From PMP191F sp047602185 (lineage in GTDB: Bacteria > Bacteroidota > Bacteroidia > Chitinophagales > Chitinophagaceae), in contig JASGHY010000001.1 in assembly GCA_047602185.1 (NCBI GenBank), positions 1,054,001 to 1,118,000 on the forward strand: a stretch of 64,000 bases of DNA. Direction: 5' to 3'. The translations under genes were made by a program, and so were the position numbers. Position 1 is the stretch's first letter, and every line of letters begins with the position of its first letter. Positions 1 to 7,228 of the stretch are shown here, one piece after another. The notes beneath the pieces were generated by a model. The model searched no databases, was not told the DNA's origin, and saw nothing but the letters and a program-made list of their open reading frames with translations.

Positions 1-61
1 ACGAGCTAATAATAAAGTTTGTTTACGGGTACAGGTATTGGTTACGTCTTTTGTGTTTTTA
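1..61 (+). repeat. R0: degraded R-unit head
   Basis: This stretch resembles the repeat unit that separates the cassettes to the right: an AATAAAGTTTGT-like segment, then a decayed hairpin and a T-rich tail. It has diverged more than the other copies. It marks the left edge of the first cassette visible here; the array probably continues to the left of the window. Confidence 0.45.
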
Positions 62-217
62 ACGAAGCCGCGCGCAGCGTTTTTTGGAGGAATGTGGAAT
101 GGACCTGGTGAGAAAGAGATGTGTAGAGCCTTATAGAAAAAGGGCTGCCAGATGGGCGAGGCATACGATTTCAACACAATTGTGAATTCAAAGTTTTCCA
201 GATTGAACTATTATAAG
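62..217 (+). pseudogene. orphan toxin C-terminal tail (remnant, in-frame stop)
   Basis: One frame reads AAFFGGMWNGPGEKEMCRAL, a TAG stop at 134-136, then KKGCQMGEAYDFNTIVNSK and SRLNYYK, without another stop up to the next gene. There is no start codon and no N-terminal domain. The position, just before an immunity-like gene and just after a repeat, matches the 5'-truncated tails at 2119, 2795, 3770, 4924, 7514 and 9145. I infer the end of a polymorphic toxin displaced into the array; the toxin family cannot be named from this length. Confidence 0.45.
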
Positions 218-703
218 ATGATAACTTCTACATTGATAGAAATTGTTTTTGACGGAATTTATGGTAAGGTGAATTTTGAGTTTTTGCCTCAATTGTTAAG
301 TGGGGCTAGGGATATTAGCCTATATGATCCAGAGATACCCTTGCCTGAATCTCTTGAAGATATAGTTAATGTATTTGATTCAAATGATTATGTTGATATA
401 GTTATTACAACGGATCAGTTGAATATAAATGATAATATCGTAAAAAGTGGTTTTATTAATTTAGGAAAAAATGACGAAAATGTAGAGTTGTTATTGTATT
501 TTGATTTGAGGGAATTGAATGAGGTTATTTATAAAAAGGAAATTGAATTTTTAAAAAAATGGGTTGATGAATTCGTTAATACATATAGGTTTCAGCATTT
601 TATTTGCAAGATGGATAATGCCGGAGAGTTTGAATACTATTTCGATAGCAATGGTTGGGGGCCATTTTATCAAGACCCTGATTTGAATATTGGATTAGAG
701 TGA
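218..703 (+). CDS. putative immunity protein (unknown family)
   Basis: The 161-residue protein starts MITSTLIEIVFDG, is acidic, and has no signal peptide or membrane segment. It ends with an aromatic-rich segment (YYFDSNGWGPFYQDPDL). An in-frame ATG at 152 would add 22 residues, but those continue the reading frame of the upstream toxin-like tail, which itself has a stop at 134, so I prefer the ATG at 218. The AT-rich composition and the position between a toxin-like tail and repeat material suggest a cytoplasmic immunity protein. I recognise no family. Confidence 0.6.
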   Translation: MITSTLIEIVFDGIYGKVNFEFLPQLLSGARDISLYDPEIPLPESLEDIVNVFDSNDYVDIVITTDQLNINDNIVKSGFINLGKNDENVELLLYFDLRELNEVIYKKEIEFLKKWVDEFVNTYRFQHFICKMDNAGEFEYYFDSNGWGPFYQDPDLNIGLE

Positions 704-728
704 AATATTCTGATTGGCTTTTTGGATA

Positions 729-790
729 ATTAACCTCAACTCGGCGGCGTTTATAAGCTGCAATAAGGGATTTAAAATATTAAAGAGGAA
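729..790 (+). repeat. R1: short R-unit head
   Basis: The segment CCTCAACTCGGCGGCGTTTA followed by AAGCTGCAATAA matches the first ~40 bases of the repeat unit; the terminator and distal palindromes are missing. The next gene starts six bases later, so this copy is truncated to its head. Confidence 0.6.
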
Positions 791-795
791 TTAAG

Positions 796-1584
796 ATGAT
801 AAAATTGTTTTATGTTAGTTTTAAACCCTTAAATTTTGATTCTTCAACAATCAAACATATTAGTTACAATGTTCATGAAAGATTAAGCCGGTTAAAGTAT
901 GTTACATATAGAAGGATTGATATTCTTCTGGATCTAAAAAGATCCCCGGAACCAACTGTGGTGATAGATTGGGACGATAATAAGACAGCAAGGATTGATT
1001 GTTATATTGATGAGGCTGTTTTGAGAGCGCCGGAATTAAAGGAGAATATTTCCCTTTTATATCAGGCTATATTAAGTTGTTTGAAAGAAATATGGAATAC
1101 CCATCAATGGGATACAAACGATCTCGAAAACATGTGGCTTGAGATAAAAAAAGAAGATTTTAAAGTCGCATTTAAATTCGGAAATAAAATATCATCTGCT
1201 AAGTCGGTATGCAAGGCAGAGTTTTATTGTGAAGTGTATTCATTGTATGCAGATTACTACCTGGATATAACAGGAGGACGGGGGAAGAATAAGAGTGTTA
1301 AACGTATTCATTTTTTGCGTGGTGAGGCTACCGTTGAGCTTTTCTTTCTTTTCTTTCCTTATCGGGAATGGATCGATTCTGATAATGTGATTATGGCAGA
1401 TGTTAATAAAGAGATCTTTTATATTTTTAATGTTCATCAAGATGGATTTAAAATAGAATATAAACCATCAATCAATAGCCTGGAAAAGTTAAAAGATTAT
1501 GTAAGTGCTTTTCAATTTGGAATAAGCAAAACAGAGAGAATGAAATTGCTTGGTTTGCCTGAGTCATGGGGAACAGGAGATTAG
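796..1584 (+). CDS. putative immunity protein, 262 aa (unknown family)
   Basis: The product (MIKLFYVSFKPLNFDSS...) has no signal peptide or membrane span and mixes beta-rich aromatic segments with charged helices. The start has an AAGAGGAA purine stretch about 10 bases upstream, unusual in this genome. It lies between the truncated repeat R1 and repeat R2 in the immunity array and has no toxin-like tail in front. I do not recognise the family; immunity function is inferred only from location and composition. Confidence 0.6.
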   Translation: MIKLFYVSFKPLNFDSSTIKHISYNVHERLSRLKYVTYRRIDILLDLKRSPEPTVVIDWDDNKTARIDCYIDEAVLRAPELKENISLLYQAILSCLKEIWNTHQWDTNDLENMWLEIKKEDFKVAFKFGNKISSAKSVCKAEFYCEVYSLYADYYLDITGGRGKNKSVKRIHFLRGEATVELFFLFFPYREWIDSDNVIMADVNKEIFYIFNVHQDGFKIEYKPSINSLEKLKDYVSAFQFGISKTERMKLLGLPESWGTGD

Positions 1585-1622
1585 AGGTGTTGATAATGAA
1601 TTAGGCGTGATATCATATTGCC

Positions 1623-1836
1623 TTCTCAACTCGTTGTAGTTTGCCAAAAGCAGTAAATAAGATTGTTCCCGGGCATAGGTATTGACTATGCCTTTTTGAT
1701 TTGTTTTGTAGTGTGTAGCTTTTGGTCGCTTCAGTTATCATAGCTAATTTTCGTTCAATTGAAATCAGTATAAATTGTTTGTGTAGGCATAACCTATAAG
1801 GGATCTTTGGGGGAATAATCAAGGTATATTATTGAA
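1623..1836 (+). repeat. R2: R-unit repeat
   Basis: This copy starts TCTCAACTCGTTGTAGTTTG and continues through the terminator hairpin (1672-1697), a diverged GGT(A)GC palindrome region, a TGTAGGCATAACCTATAAG block and the TATATTATTGAAGAT end. It lacks the final GCGTAGGC/GCCTACGC palindrome, because the 3' end runs straight into the coding fragment at 1822. Confidence 0.75.
1672..1697 (+). terminator. R2 terminator hairpin
   Basis: Stem GGCATAG/CTATGCC with an 8-base loop is followed by TTTTT. It sits about 90 bases after the stop of the 796-1584 gene. Confidence 0.7.
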
Positions 1837-2040
1837 GATGGGTCCGAAATATTTGTTTTCCCGTTTGAAGAAACTGATGATCTTTTGCTTTTTGAGACAG
1901 AAGGGGGTAAATATTATGAGTTATTTGCAGTTGATCATGCGGTGGATCTTATTACACGTGATCTAAACTTAAAGAATAAAGGCTACTCAGATGAAAAAAT
2001 AGCTCAACGACTTTTTGAGTATAAATTAAATGATGCTTGA
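1822..2040 (+). pseudogene. 5'-truncated acidic immunity-like fragment
   Basis: An open frame without a start codon follows an in-frame TAA and reads SRYIIEDGSEIFVFPFEE... to ...IAQRLFEYKLNDA. About 72 codons remain. The first residues (YIIED) are encoded by the end of repeat R2, so the repeat joins the gene inside its coding sequence. It looks like the C-terminal part of a small acidic cytoplasmic protein such as an immunity protein; the family is unknown. Confidence 0.5.
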
Positions 2041-2118
2041 GAAGCCTCAGGCTGTTTTAGCGTATATCGATTGTTGGTTGTGTCTGGTTAGGATAATATC
2101 ACTGTTTTGATCAAGTAG

Positions 2119-2223
2119 AACTATGTCTTTATGTTAATTGGTCTCCGCTTTGGAATTGAAAGATATGGAAATAATAAGTTGCCTGGCACTAAGAAGTATC
2201 AAAAGTTAAGTGATGAAAAATAA
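2119..2223 (+). pseudogene. orphan toxin C-terminal tail
   Basis: After an in-frame TAG at 2116, the frame reads NYVFMLIGLRFGIERYGNN then KLPGTKKYQKLSDEK and stops at 2221-2223. The basic tail overlaps the start of the next gene by 14 bases, as toxin-immunity pairs in this array do. It has no start codon of its own. This is a short fragment, so toxin identity is inferred from context. Confidence 0.4.
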
Positions 2224-2623
2224 AGTGTGTTTTATTGCAGTGTATATGATAATTTCGTTATTTACTTACTGCAAACATGTAAAAACAATTCCAGAAATTT
2301 TGATTGTGAATTGCTATTGGGATATATGGTATAAAAATTCACCTTATCCAATTAATAGCTGTTATAAATTCAGTGAGAATGGGTCGTGTGAGTTCTATTA
2401 TTATAATTTTTATAGTAATAAAAAAACTGATTCTGTTTTTCTTTTTGATGATGATGATGTGGTTGTGCCTAATAAGTGGAATATGTCAGGAGACTCTATC
2501 AAGATTAGAGCGAAAAAGTACCGCATTTTAAGATTTGATATGGATTCCTTTTTTATAACTGCTACAGGAATTGATACAGTAGTTTTAATAAAGAATTGCA
2601 CAACACATAGGTCGAACGAATAA
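2210..2623 (+). CDS. putative secreted or lipid-anchored immunity protein, 137 aa
   Basis: The N-terminus (MMKNKVCFIAVYMIISLF, then TYC) is a signal peptide with a possible but non-canonical lipobox. The mature part has short beta-strand-like segments with W-D-I-W and F-S-E-N-G-S-C-E-F-Y, a layout seen in small lipocalin-like domains. ATG at 2210 and 2213 are equally possible. The gene follows a toxin-like tail, so I infer an envelope-located immunity protein. The family is not recognised. Confidence 0.55.
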   Translation: MMKNKVCFIAVYMIISLFTYCKHVKTIPEILIVNCYWDIWYKNSPYPINSCYKFSENGSCEFYYYNFYSNKKTDSVFLFDDDDVVVPNKWNMSGDSIKIRAKKYRILRFDMDSFFITATGIDTVVLIKNCTTHRSNE

Positions 2624-2667
2624 CCTTTTAGGTGTTGGCTGATCACTAAACTATGTATAGTTAAGTG

Positions 2668-2756
2668 TGGCTTTTAATTTAAATATGCTAAATCGTATAA
2701 TTAATAACTTTATGAGGGTTGCTAAATGTCTGGGTTTTGTTTTAATATCTTTTACC
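2668..2756 (+). pseudogene. remnant of an LRR gene end and small secreted gene start, cut by repeat R3
   Basis: This segment is nearly identical to 8425-8514. It carries the last codons of the 7642-8454 gene (FKYAKSYN, stop), the spacer, and MRVAKCLGFVLISFT, the start of the small secreted gene at 8462. It then changes abruptly, after TTTTAC, into the head of repeat R3. It is a clear recombination scar. Confidence 0.75.
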
Positions 2757-2824
2757 GTAACTCGTCGTAGTTTGTAAGTTGCGATAAATAAAGATTGTCA
2801 CTGGGCGTAGCATTGGCTACGCCC
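2757..2824 (+). repeat. R3: truncated R-unit (head plus hairpin)
   Basis: The head GTAACTCGTCGTAGTTTGTA and the GGGCGTAG/CTACGCCC hairpin (2803-2824) are present, but the T-tract and the distal ~200 bases are absent. The sequence passes directly into the toxin-like tail, so the hairpin is now read through as codons. Confidence 0.75.
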
Positions 2825-3040
2825 ACTCATTATGCCACTTTTCTATTAAAAAATGATAAAGGTGTTCAGGTGTTTACAAAAAATGGCTGGTCTGAGACTT
2901 GGAAAGTAATGTATGAAAGATTTCTGCCAGTTACTTATGGCAATGAAACTGGGATTAATGGCGGAGCACCAACATATACACCCAAAAATAGAATCAATGA
3001 GGATTCCCTTAACAGTTATTATGATTACGACTTTTATTAG
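2795..3040 (+). pseudogene. orphan toxin C-terminal tail, 81 codons
   Basis: The frame reads from the repeat hairpin (about ten codons) into PTHYATFLLKNDKGVQVFTK ... GGAPTYTPKNRINEDSLNSY. There is only a TTG as possible start and no upstream domains. The last 44 bases overlap the next gene, whose signal peptide fixes its start at 2997. I infer a displaced toxin C-terminus joined to the repeat; its activity is not recognisable. Confidence 0.5.
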
Positions 3041-3380
3041 CGTGTTCAATCTGTCTTATGCTCAGAAAATTGCTTTACGTGAAGCTAAGGGTGCCTACTT
3101 TGATACAATAAGTCAAAAAGGATTAGTTGTACCATTTCTATATTTAAGAAAAGATATACATGGAGACATATATTTTAAAGATTCTTTGATTTTTGTGAAA
3201 AAGGAATTCAATGAATTCTGCATCTATGAGCTTGTAAACGATAGGTATTTAGTAATTAGTGCGATCAATAAAGAGTCGTCAAATAGTTCTATAATCTATT
3301 TGTTTGGAAAGCGAAAAGTTAGGGTCTTTAAATTAGAGACGTTAAAGAATTGGATATTAAACTTAAGGAGGGGATTTTAG
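2997..3380 (+). CDS. secreted immunity-like protein, probably frameshifted
   Basis: The start at 2997 gives a good signal peptide (MRIPLTVIMITTFISVF, cut after SYAQ); the longer frame from 2913 lies inside the toxin tail. The protein stops at 3380, but another frame continues from about 3341 with KELDIKLKEGILEDIKDD, IQLFIGGKVEYVALPE and a stop at 3449-3451. One missing base near 3340 would restore a product of about 151 residues. It overlaps the toxin tail by 44 bases, which supports an immunity role in the periplasm or at the envelope. Confidence 0.55.
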   Translation: MRIPLTVIMITTFISVFNLSYAQKIALREAKGAYFDTISQKGLVVPFLYLRKDIHGDIYFKDSLIFVKKEFNEFCIYELVNDRYLVISAINKESSNSSIIYLFGKRKVRVFKLETLKNWILNLRRGF

Positions 3381-3448
3381 AAGATATAAAGGACGATAAA
3401 ATACAGCTTTTTATTGGAGGAAAAGTAGAATATGTCGCTTTGCCTGAG

Positions 3449-3769
3449 TAACCTCAACTTGTCGTAGTTTATAAATTGCGATAAATAAAGTTTGTCACTG
3501 GGCGTAGGCATTAGCTAAGCCCCTTTTTGATTTGTTTAGTAGTGTATAGGTTTTGGGTACCTTTCAGCTACCGTGATTTGTTTCGTTTAATTGAAGAAGG
3601 TTAAGTAAGCACGGCCTATAAATGAATTTTTGGATAATAAGATCTTTTGTTGAAGATTGAGAGTGATTGAAAAGGAGGTAGAATATTGATTCGTAGGCAA
3701 AACCTACGCCGGGGGGTGATTGCAAAGAATATAAAATGTTGCTGTCTAAACAAAGCCTACCCCAGTAGT
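3449..3769 (+). repeat. R4: full R-unit repeat
   Basis: This complete copy has, in order: head (CTCAACTTGTCGTAGTTTAT), terminator hairpin 3500-3528, a GGTACCTTTCAGCTACC palindrome near 3558, a GCACGGCCTATAAATG block near 3611, the GAAGATTGAGAGTGATTGAA segment, and the distal palindrome CGTAGGCAAAACCTACG near 3693. It is almost identical to R8 (8824-9144) over its full length. Confidence 0.85.
3500..3528 (+). terminator. R4 terminator hairpin
   Basis: GGGCGTAG pairs with CTAAGCCC (one mismatch) and is followed by CTTTTT. It ends the immunity transcript to its left. Confidence 0.6.
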
Positions 3770-3877
3770 AGGGAAGCGCCGGATTATGAACAAGGAAAAA
3801 TTGACATGCATTACGGTATTTGGCATGACGTACCTGGAGATCAGATTTTACCAATACCAAGTCAATTAAAACGCTAA
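3770..3877 (+). pseudogene. orphan toxin C-terminal tail (copy A)
   Basis: The tail REAPDYEQGKIDMHYGIWHD followed by VPGDQILPIPSQLKR begins directly at the end of repeat R4. It is the paralogue of the tail at 9145-9252; the first ~20 codons are nearly identical and the last ~15 differ. It ends eight bases before the start of the 243-aa gene. A TTG in the repeat (3686) could start an open frame of 63 codons, but its N-terminal part is repeat sequence. Confidence 0.5.
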
Positions 3878-3885
3878 AATAAAAA

Positions 3886-4617
3886 ATGACAACTCAGCTT
3901 CGTTTAACATCAGTTGTATTGAATGGGGTAGGTGGACCTGAATCTGGTGCCATTGATTTAATTTATTCTTATCTGTTAAGTGAGTTTGGACAAAATGGAT
4001 ATAGTTATATAGCAATTAACCAGATCGGAGATGAACTTAATGAGTTTGTAATGGAAGAATCCGGCAAGAAGGTTCATGTTAATATTCGGTATCCTGCTGC
4101 TAATGATTTTGACTCAAAAAATATACACGAAAAAAACACTACGAGGTTAGATGTGATCAATATTGGATTATTGAGAATTGCAAAAGAAAAAGGGAAATTA
4201 AACGCAGGGGTACTGGAAGAAATCAAAGCGAAAATTATTTATCAGCATTTTTTATTTGACTTTATAGTGAAGGCTTATGTGAAAAAGAAAAATCGACAGG
4301 CTAAAATTGTTGTACGCCCATTGATGGATCGGTTTGATTATTTCTTGTTGATGGAGGAAGATGGTCTTGAGAAAAGCAAAACACTGATATTTTCCGGTGG
4401 TACCACTATTTATTATTTTGATCGCTTTTTTGCTAAAGGAAAATGGCAATCGGAAAATGAATTTGTTATAACAGGTAAAGCAAATGAAATGGAGATGTAT
4501 TTTTTTTGCGATACTTGTCAGGTAGAATATGTAAATCTTACAACTGCCCCTAAACCTAGATTATTTGAAATATATAAGTCGAGGCATTCATCTGAAGATT
4601 ATATGAGGTGGAGATAA
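3886..4617 (+). CDS. putative immunity protein, 243 aa (paralogue A)
   Basis: This soluble protein starts MTTQLRLTSVVLNGVGGPES. It pairs with the toxin-like tail just upstream. It is a paralogue of the 9255-9986 product: residues 1-~120 are only about 60% identical between the two, while residues ~125-243 (from DFIVKAY onward, including FSGGTTIYYFDRFFA and SRHSSEDYMRWR) are nearly identical at DNA level too. The divided pattern suggests a specificity-bearing N-terminal half and a homogenised C-terminal half. I do not recognise the family. Confidence 0.65.
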   Translation: MTTQLRLTSVVLNGVGGPESGAIDLIYSYLLSEFGQNGYSYIAINQIGDELNEFVMEESGKKVHVNIRYPAANDFDSKNIHEKNTTRLDVINIGLLRIAKEKGKLNAGVLEEIKAKIIYQHFLFDFIVKAYVKKKNRQAKIVVRPLMDRFDYFLLMEEDGLEKSKTLIFSGGTTIYYFDRFFAKGKWQSENEFVITGKANEMEMYFFCDTCQVEYVNLTTAPKPRLFEIYKSRHSSEDYMRWR

Positions 4618-4644
4618 GAGTGTTGTTTATATGAATTCTTTAGC

Positions 4645-4920
4645 AATCATCATCTTGTCGTAAATTGTAAGCTGTAATAAATAGAATTTTCACTTGGCGT
4701 GGCATTAGCTACGCCCTTTTTTTGATTTGTTTAGTAGTATGCAGCTCTTTGGCAGCTTTTAGCTACCGTGGCTAATTTCCGATTAATAGAAGCCGATATA
4801 GATCATTTGAGTAAGCTTAGCCTAGAAGTGATGTTTTGATAAATAAAATATATTGTTGAAGAAAGGTAGTTGCTGAAGGATTGGTGAATTGTTGTTGTCC
4901 GGGAAAAGCCTATGCACAGT
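4645..4920 (+). repeat. R5: full R-unit repeat
   Basis: The copy runs from CATCTTGTCGTAAATTGTAA through the terminator (4696-4723), a GGCAGCTTTTAGCTACC-like palindrome near 4751, the AAGCTTAGCCTAGAAG block and the TATATTGTTGAAGA segment to AAAGCCTATGCACAGTGAGG. A substitution in the distal palindrome creates an ATG at 4912 that happens to be in frame with the following tail. Confidence 0.8.
4696..4723 (+). terminator. R5 terminator hairpin
   Basis: Stem GGCGTGGC/GCTACGCC with a TTA-centred loop is followed by seven T residues. It lies about 80 bases after the stop of the 243-aa gene. Confidence 0.75.
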
Positions 4921-5130
4921 GAGGAGGGGGCTAATAAATCGTTAAAGAAGCAGTTAAGTTTGATAAATAAATACATTGATGTCCATGGGGTTATTCCTGT
5001 AAAGTTTGGAGGGAACTCTACTCGTATTTATAATAAAGTTTTTATTGATAGAGGGTTTCACAATAGTATAGTGACTCCTTTTTGGAATAAATTAATGGAT
5101 GGCATTAGTAGTACAAATATTTCTTTATGA
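4912..5130 (+). pseudogene. orphan toxin C-terminal tail before a SUKH immunity gene
   Basis: From about 4924 the frame reads ANKSLKKQLSLINKYIDVHG, then VIPVKFGGNSTRIYNKVFID and FHNSIVTPFWNKLMDGISS. The ATG at 4912 is in repeat sequence and no upstream toxin domains exist. Its TGA overlaps the next ATG (ATGA), the classical toxin-immunity junction. SUKH proteins generally protect against nuclease-type toxins, so a nuclease end is a reasonable guess, but no catalytic motif is visible. Confidence 0.55.
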
Positions 5131-5537
5131 ATACAAAAATGAAATTTTATTTAAAAGATTTGGATTGGAGCGATTCAGGAGCTGCTGATTCTTTAATTGC
5201 TGAATTAATTCAGGATGTAGGTTTTGCATTGCCTGAAGATTATATTTTAGTAATGAAAGAGTTTAATGGTGGTGAGGGCGAAATAGGAAAAAATAGCTGG
5301 CTATGTCTTTTCCCTATAGAGGATTTATTGACGACTAATGATGCTTACAAACAATTGATGTCCAAAATACCTGATTATTTTTTATTTGGAATGGATGCGG
5401 CTGATACTGGATATGCATTTCATAAATACAGACAAACTATTCATGCTTTTGGACTAATGTCGGGCTTTAAAACAGATAAAATAATATTTTGCGGGAATTC
5501 TTTTTTAGAATTTTTAGAGTATTTATATAATCAATAA
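5127..5537 (+). CDS. SMI1/KNR4 (SUKH) family immunity protein
   Basis: The 136-residue protein matches the SUKH pattern: acidic N-terminus, LPEDYILVMKEFNGGEGEIG, the middle motif LCLFPIEDLL, and the typical end PDYFLFGMDAADTGYAFHK with a final FLEFLEYL helix. SUKH proteins are cytoplasmic antidotes to polymorphic toxins. The four-base ATGA overlap with the upstream tail supports this use here. It is the one cassette gene whose family I recognise with confidence and it anchors the reading of the whole array. Confidence 0.85.
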   Translation: MNTKMKFYLKDLDWSDSGAADSLIAELIQDVGFALPEDYILVMKEFNGGEGEIGKNSWLCLFPIEDLLTTNDAYKQLMSKIPDYFLFGMDAADTGYAFHKYRQTIHAFGLMSGFKTDKIIFCGNSFLEFLEYLYNQ

Positions 5538-5567
5538 ATTGGACTCATTTATTGACTACATCTTCCT

Positions 5568-5740
5568 CTCAACTCGTCGTAGTTTGTAATAAATAAGATT
5601 TGTCACCGGGCGTAGGCACTTCAGCCGGCTACGCCCTTTTTTGATTTGTTTTGTTAACTTTTGGATGTTTTTACTGCCGTGGCTTATCCATTTACTCCAA
5701 CTGGGTGTAAGATACGGCAGGCCTAATTGATAAATTGTTA
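5568..5740 (+). repeat. R6: partial R-unit repeat
   Basis: The head (CTCTCAACTCGTCGTAGTTT), an expanded terminator hairpin (5608-5642) and a GCCGTGGCTTATCC segment remain; the distal palindrome and the toxin-tail junction are missing. It leads directly into the outer-membrane protein gene at 5748. Confidence 0.75.
5608..5642 (+). terminator. R6 terminator hairpin
   Basis: Perfect 8-bp stem GGGCGTAG/CTACGCCC, with a loop enlarged to 13 bases compared with other copies, is followed by TTTTTT. It ends the SUKH gene transcript. Confidence 0.8.
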
Positions 5741-5747
5741 AGCTAAT

Positions 5748-6347
5748 ATGAGACGTTTTGTTTATCGGGTGTTTTTAATAGTATGCCTCTGCATCAGAGT
5801 TAAGTGTATGGGACAGGCTAATAATAGTTTAGGTATTGGAGGATCTGGTGGATTTAGGCTGAATTCTGGTACTTTCCTTCTTGAATACTGTATGATGAAA
5901 AGAATAGTTATTTCTGGTGACTATAGTATTGACAGGTACCTTGGACATGGTTTTGGAGGTGGGGTGTACTATCATTTTATGCATAAAAATGCGTTAAAGC
6001 CCCTCGCTGGCATATATTATACACGTTTGATGGGGTGTACTCTGAGTTATGAGCATGATGATAATGTTGTTACAAGATTTAAGGTAAGTGATGCTAATTA
6101 TTGGGTGCCTACTATAGGGGGAAGATGGGATTTACCAAACGATACAACTATAAGTAATATTTTTTTTTCTGTTTTTTTGAAGGTTGGATATAAAATAAGA
6201 ACGGTTCTTGAACCGACTGTTGTTCAGATTGATGGCCCTGCTGAACCTGAAAAACTGGAAAAAGTAGGACACTATTTAAATAACGGACTAGTTGCATCTT
6301 TGGGAATAATAATGAATCTTCCAAGAAGAAAACATAAGAAAATATGA
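5748..6347 (+). CDS. small outer-membrane beta-barrel-like protein
   Basis: Residues 1-23 form a signal peptide (MRRFVYRVFLIVCLCIRVKC, then MGQA). The remainder alternates short strands with glycine and aromatic residues (GIGGSGGFRLNSGTFLLEYC, FGGGVYYHF, PLAGIYYTRL, VASLGIIMNL), as in small OmpW-like or PorT-like barrels of Bacteroidota. It overlaps the TPR gene by four bases, so the two are co-translated. Unlike its neighbours, it is not preceded by a toxin tail. Its role in the immunity array is unknown. Confidence 0.6.
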   Translation: MRRFVYRVFLIVCLCIRVKCMGQANNSLGIGGSGGFRLNSGTFLLEYCMMKRIVISGDYSIDRYLGHGFGGGVYYHFMHKNALKPLAGIYYTRLMGCTLSYEHDDNVVTRFKVSDANYWVPTIGGRWDLPNDTTISNIFFSVFLKVGYKIRTVLEPTVVQIDGPAEPEKLEKVGHYLNNGLVASLGIIMNLPRRKHKKI

Positions 6348-7159
6348 GAAGGTTAATTAGTGTTTTGTTCTTTCTAATTACTGCAGCAGAATGTTATAGC
6401 CAAGATAGCTCCGTCTATAAAATAGCTCGTGATTTTTTCAAAAATGATCAGTTTTCTGATGCTGCTTTCTGGTTTGGAAAGTCTATTGGTCAGGGGTATA
6501 AGACAGCGGATAGTTATAGATATATTGGTTTATGTGAGTTGATGTTGGGGAATATGGATAGTGCCAGGTCGAATCTTTTTCGTTCCTACAAACTAGATAC
6601 TTCTGATATTCGCATTCCTTTTCAAATTGGAAACTTTTATTTGTGGAATAAGATGCATGATTCAGCGATAATCTGGATTAATAAAGCTATATCAATATAT
6701 GATGGGGATGGAGATTATTTTGATCATAGGGCAATGGCGTATATTGAAAAAGGTCTATTTGATAAAGCTATACAAGACGAAAATAAAGCAATAAGTATTA
6801 ATGCGCAGAATGGTAGATATTATAATAATCGCGGTATGGCCAGATTAAAACAAAAAAAAATTCAAGAAGCATTGGGTGATTTTAATATGGCATTAAATAT
6901 TGATTCTTCTTTAGAAAACAGCGTGACCACTTATATCAATGCCTCGCTGTGCAATTATGAGCTTCATAATTATCAAAAGGCTCTATATAATTGTAGAAAG
7001 GTTTTAGATGCTTACCCTGACGATACTTATGCTCTCGTTGTAAGAGGTCAGGTATATTATGCGCTTAAAAAAACGGCGGATGCCTGCAGTGATTTTAAAC
7101 GATTGTATGAGCTGAATGCTGCAATGGGTAAGGAATACATCGAGAAGTATTGCAGGTAA
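6344..7159 (+). CDS. secreted tetratricopeptide-repeat protein
   Basis: A signal peptide (MRRLISVLFFLITAAECYSQ) is followed by about six TPR units between residues ~25 and 265. Visible TPR signatures include YRYIGLCELMLGNMDSARSN, YFDHRAMAYIEKGLFDKAIQ, YYNNRGMARLKQKKIQEALG and DTYALVVRGQVYYALKKTAD. TPR proteins act as protein-binding scaffolds; the signal peptide places this one in the periplasm. It overlaps the beta-barrel gene (ATGA), so the pair probably works together at the outer membrane. Confidence 0.8.
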   Translation: MRRLISVLFFLITAAECYSQDSSVYKIARDFFKNDQFSDAAFWFGKSIGQGYKTADSYRYIGLCELMLGNMDSARSNLFRSYKLDTSDIRIPFQIGNFYLWNKMHDSAIIWINKAISIYDGDGDYFDHRAMAYIEKGLFDKAIQDENKAISINAQNGRYYNNRGMARLKQKKIQEALGDFNMALNIDSSLENSVTTYINASLCNYELHNYQKALYNCRKVLDAYPDDTYALVVRGQVYYALKKTADACSDFKRLYELNAAMGKEYIEKYCR

Positions 7160-7228
7160 ATAAGGGGGTAATGTTTCTTTAGATGAGTATCGTAAATAAT
7201 GATGCGTTCAATTATTCTGATTAATTTA

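Noticed and set aside
3564..3860. 98-codon minus-strand frame in R4 and its copy at 8939-9235
   Set aside because: It spans the palindromic repeat and the toxin tail in antisense; its conservation is explained by near-identity of the two repeat copies.
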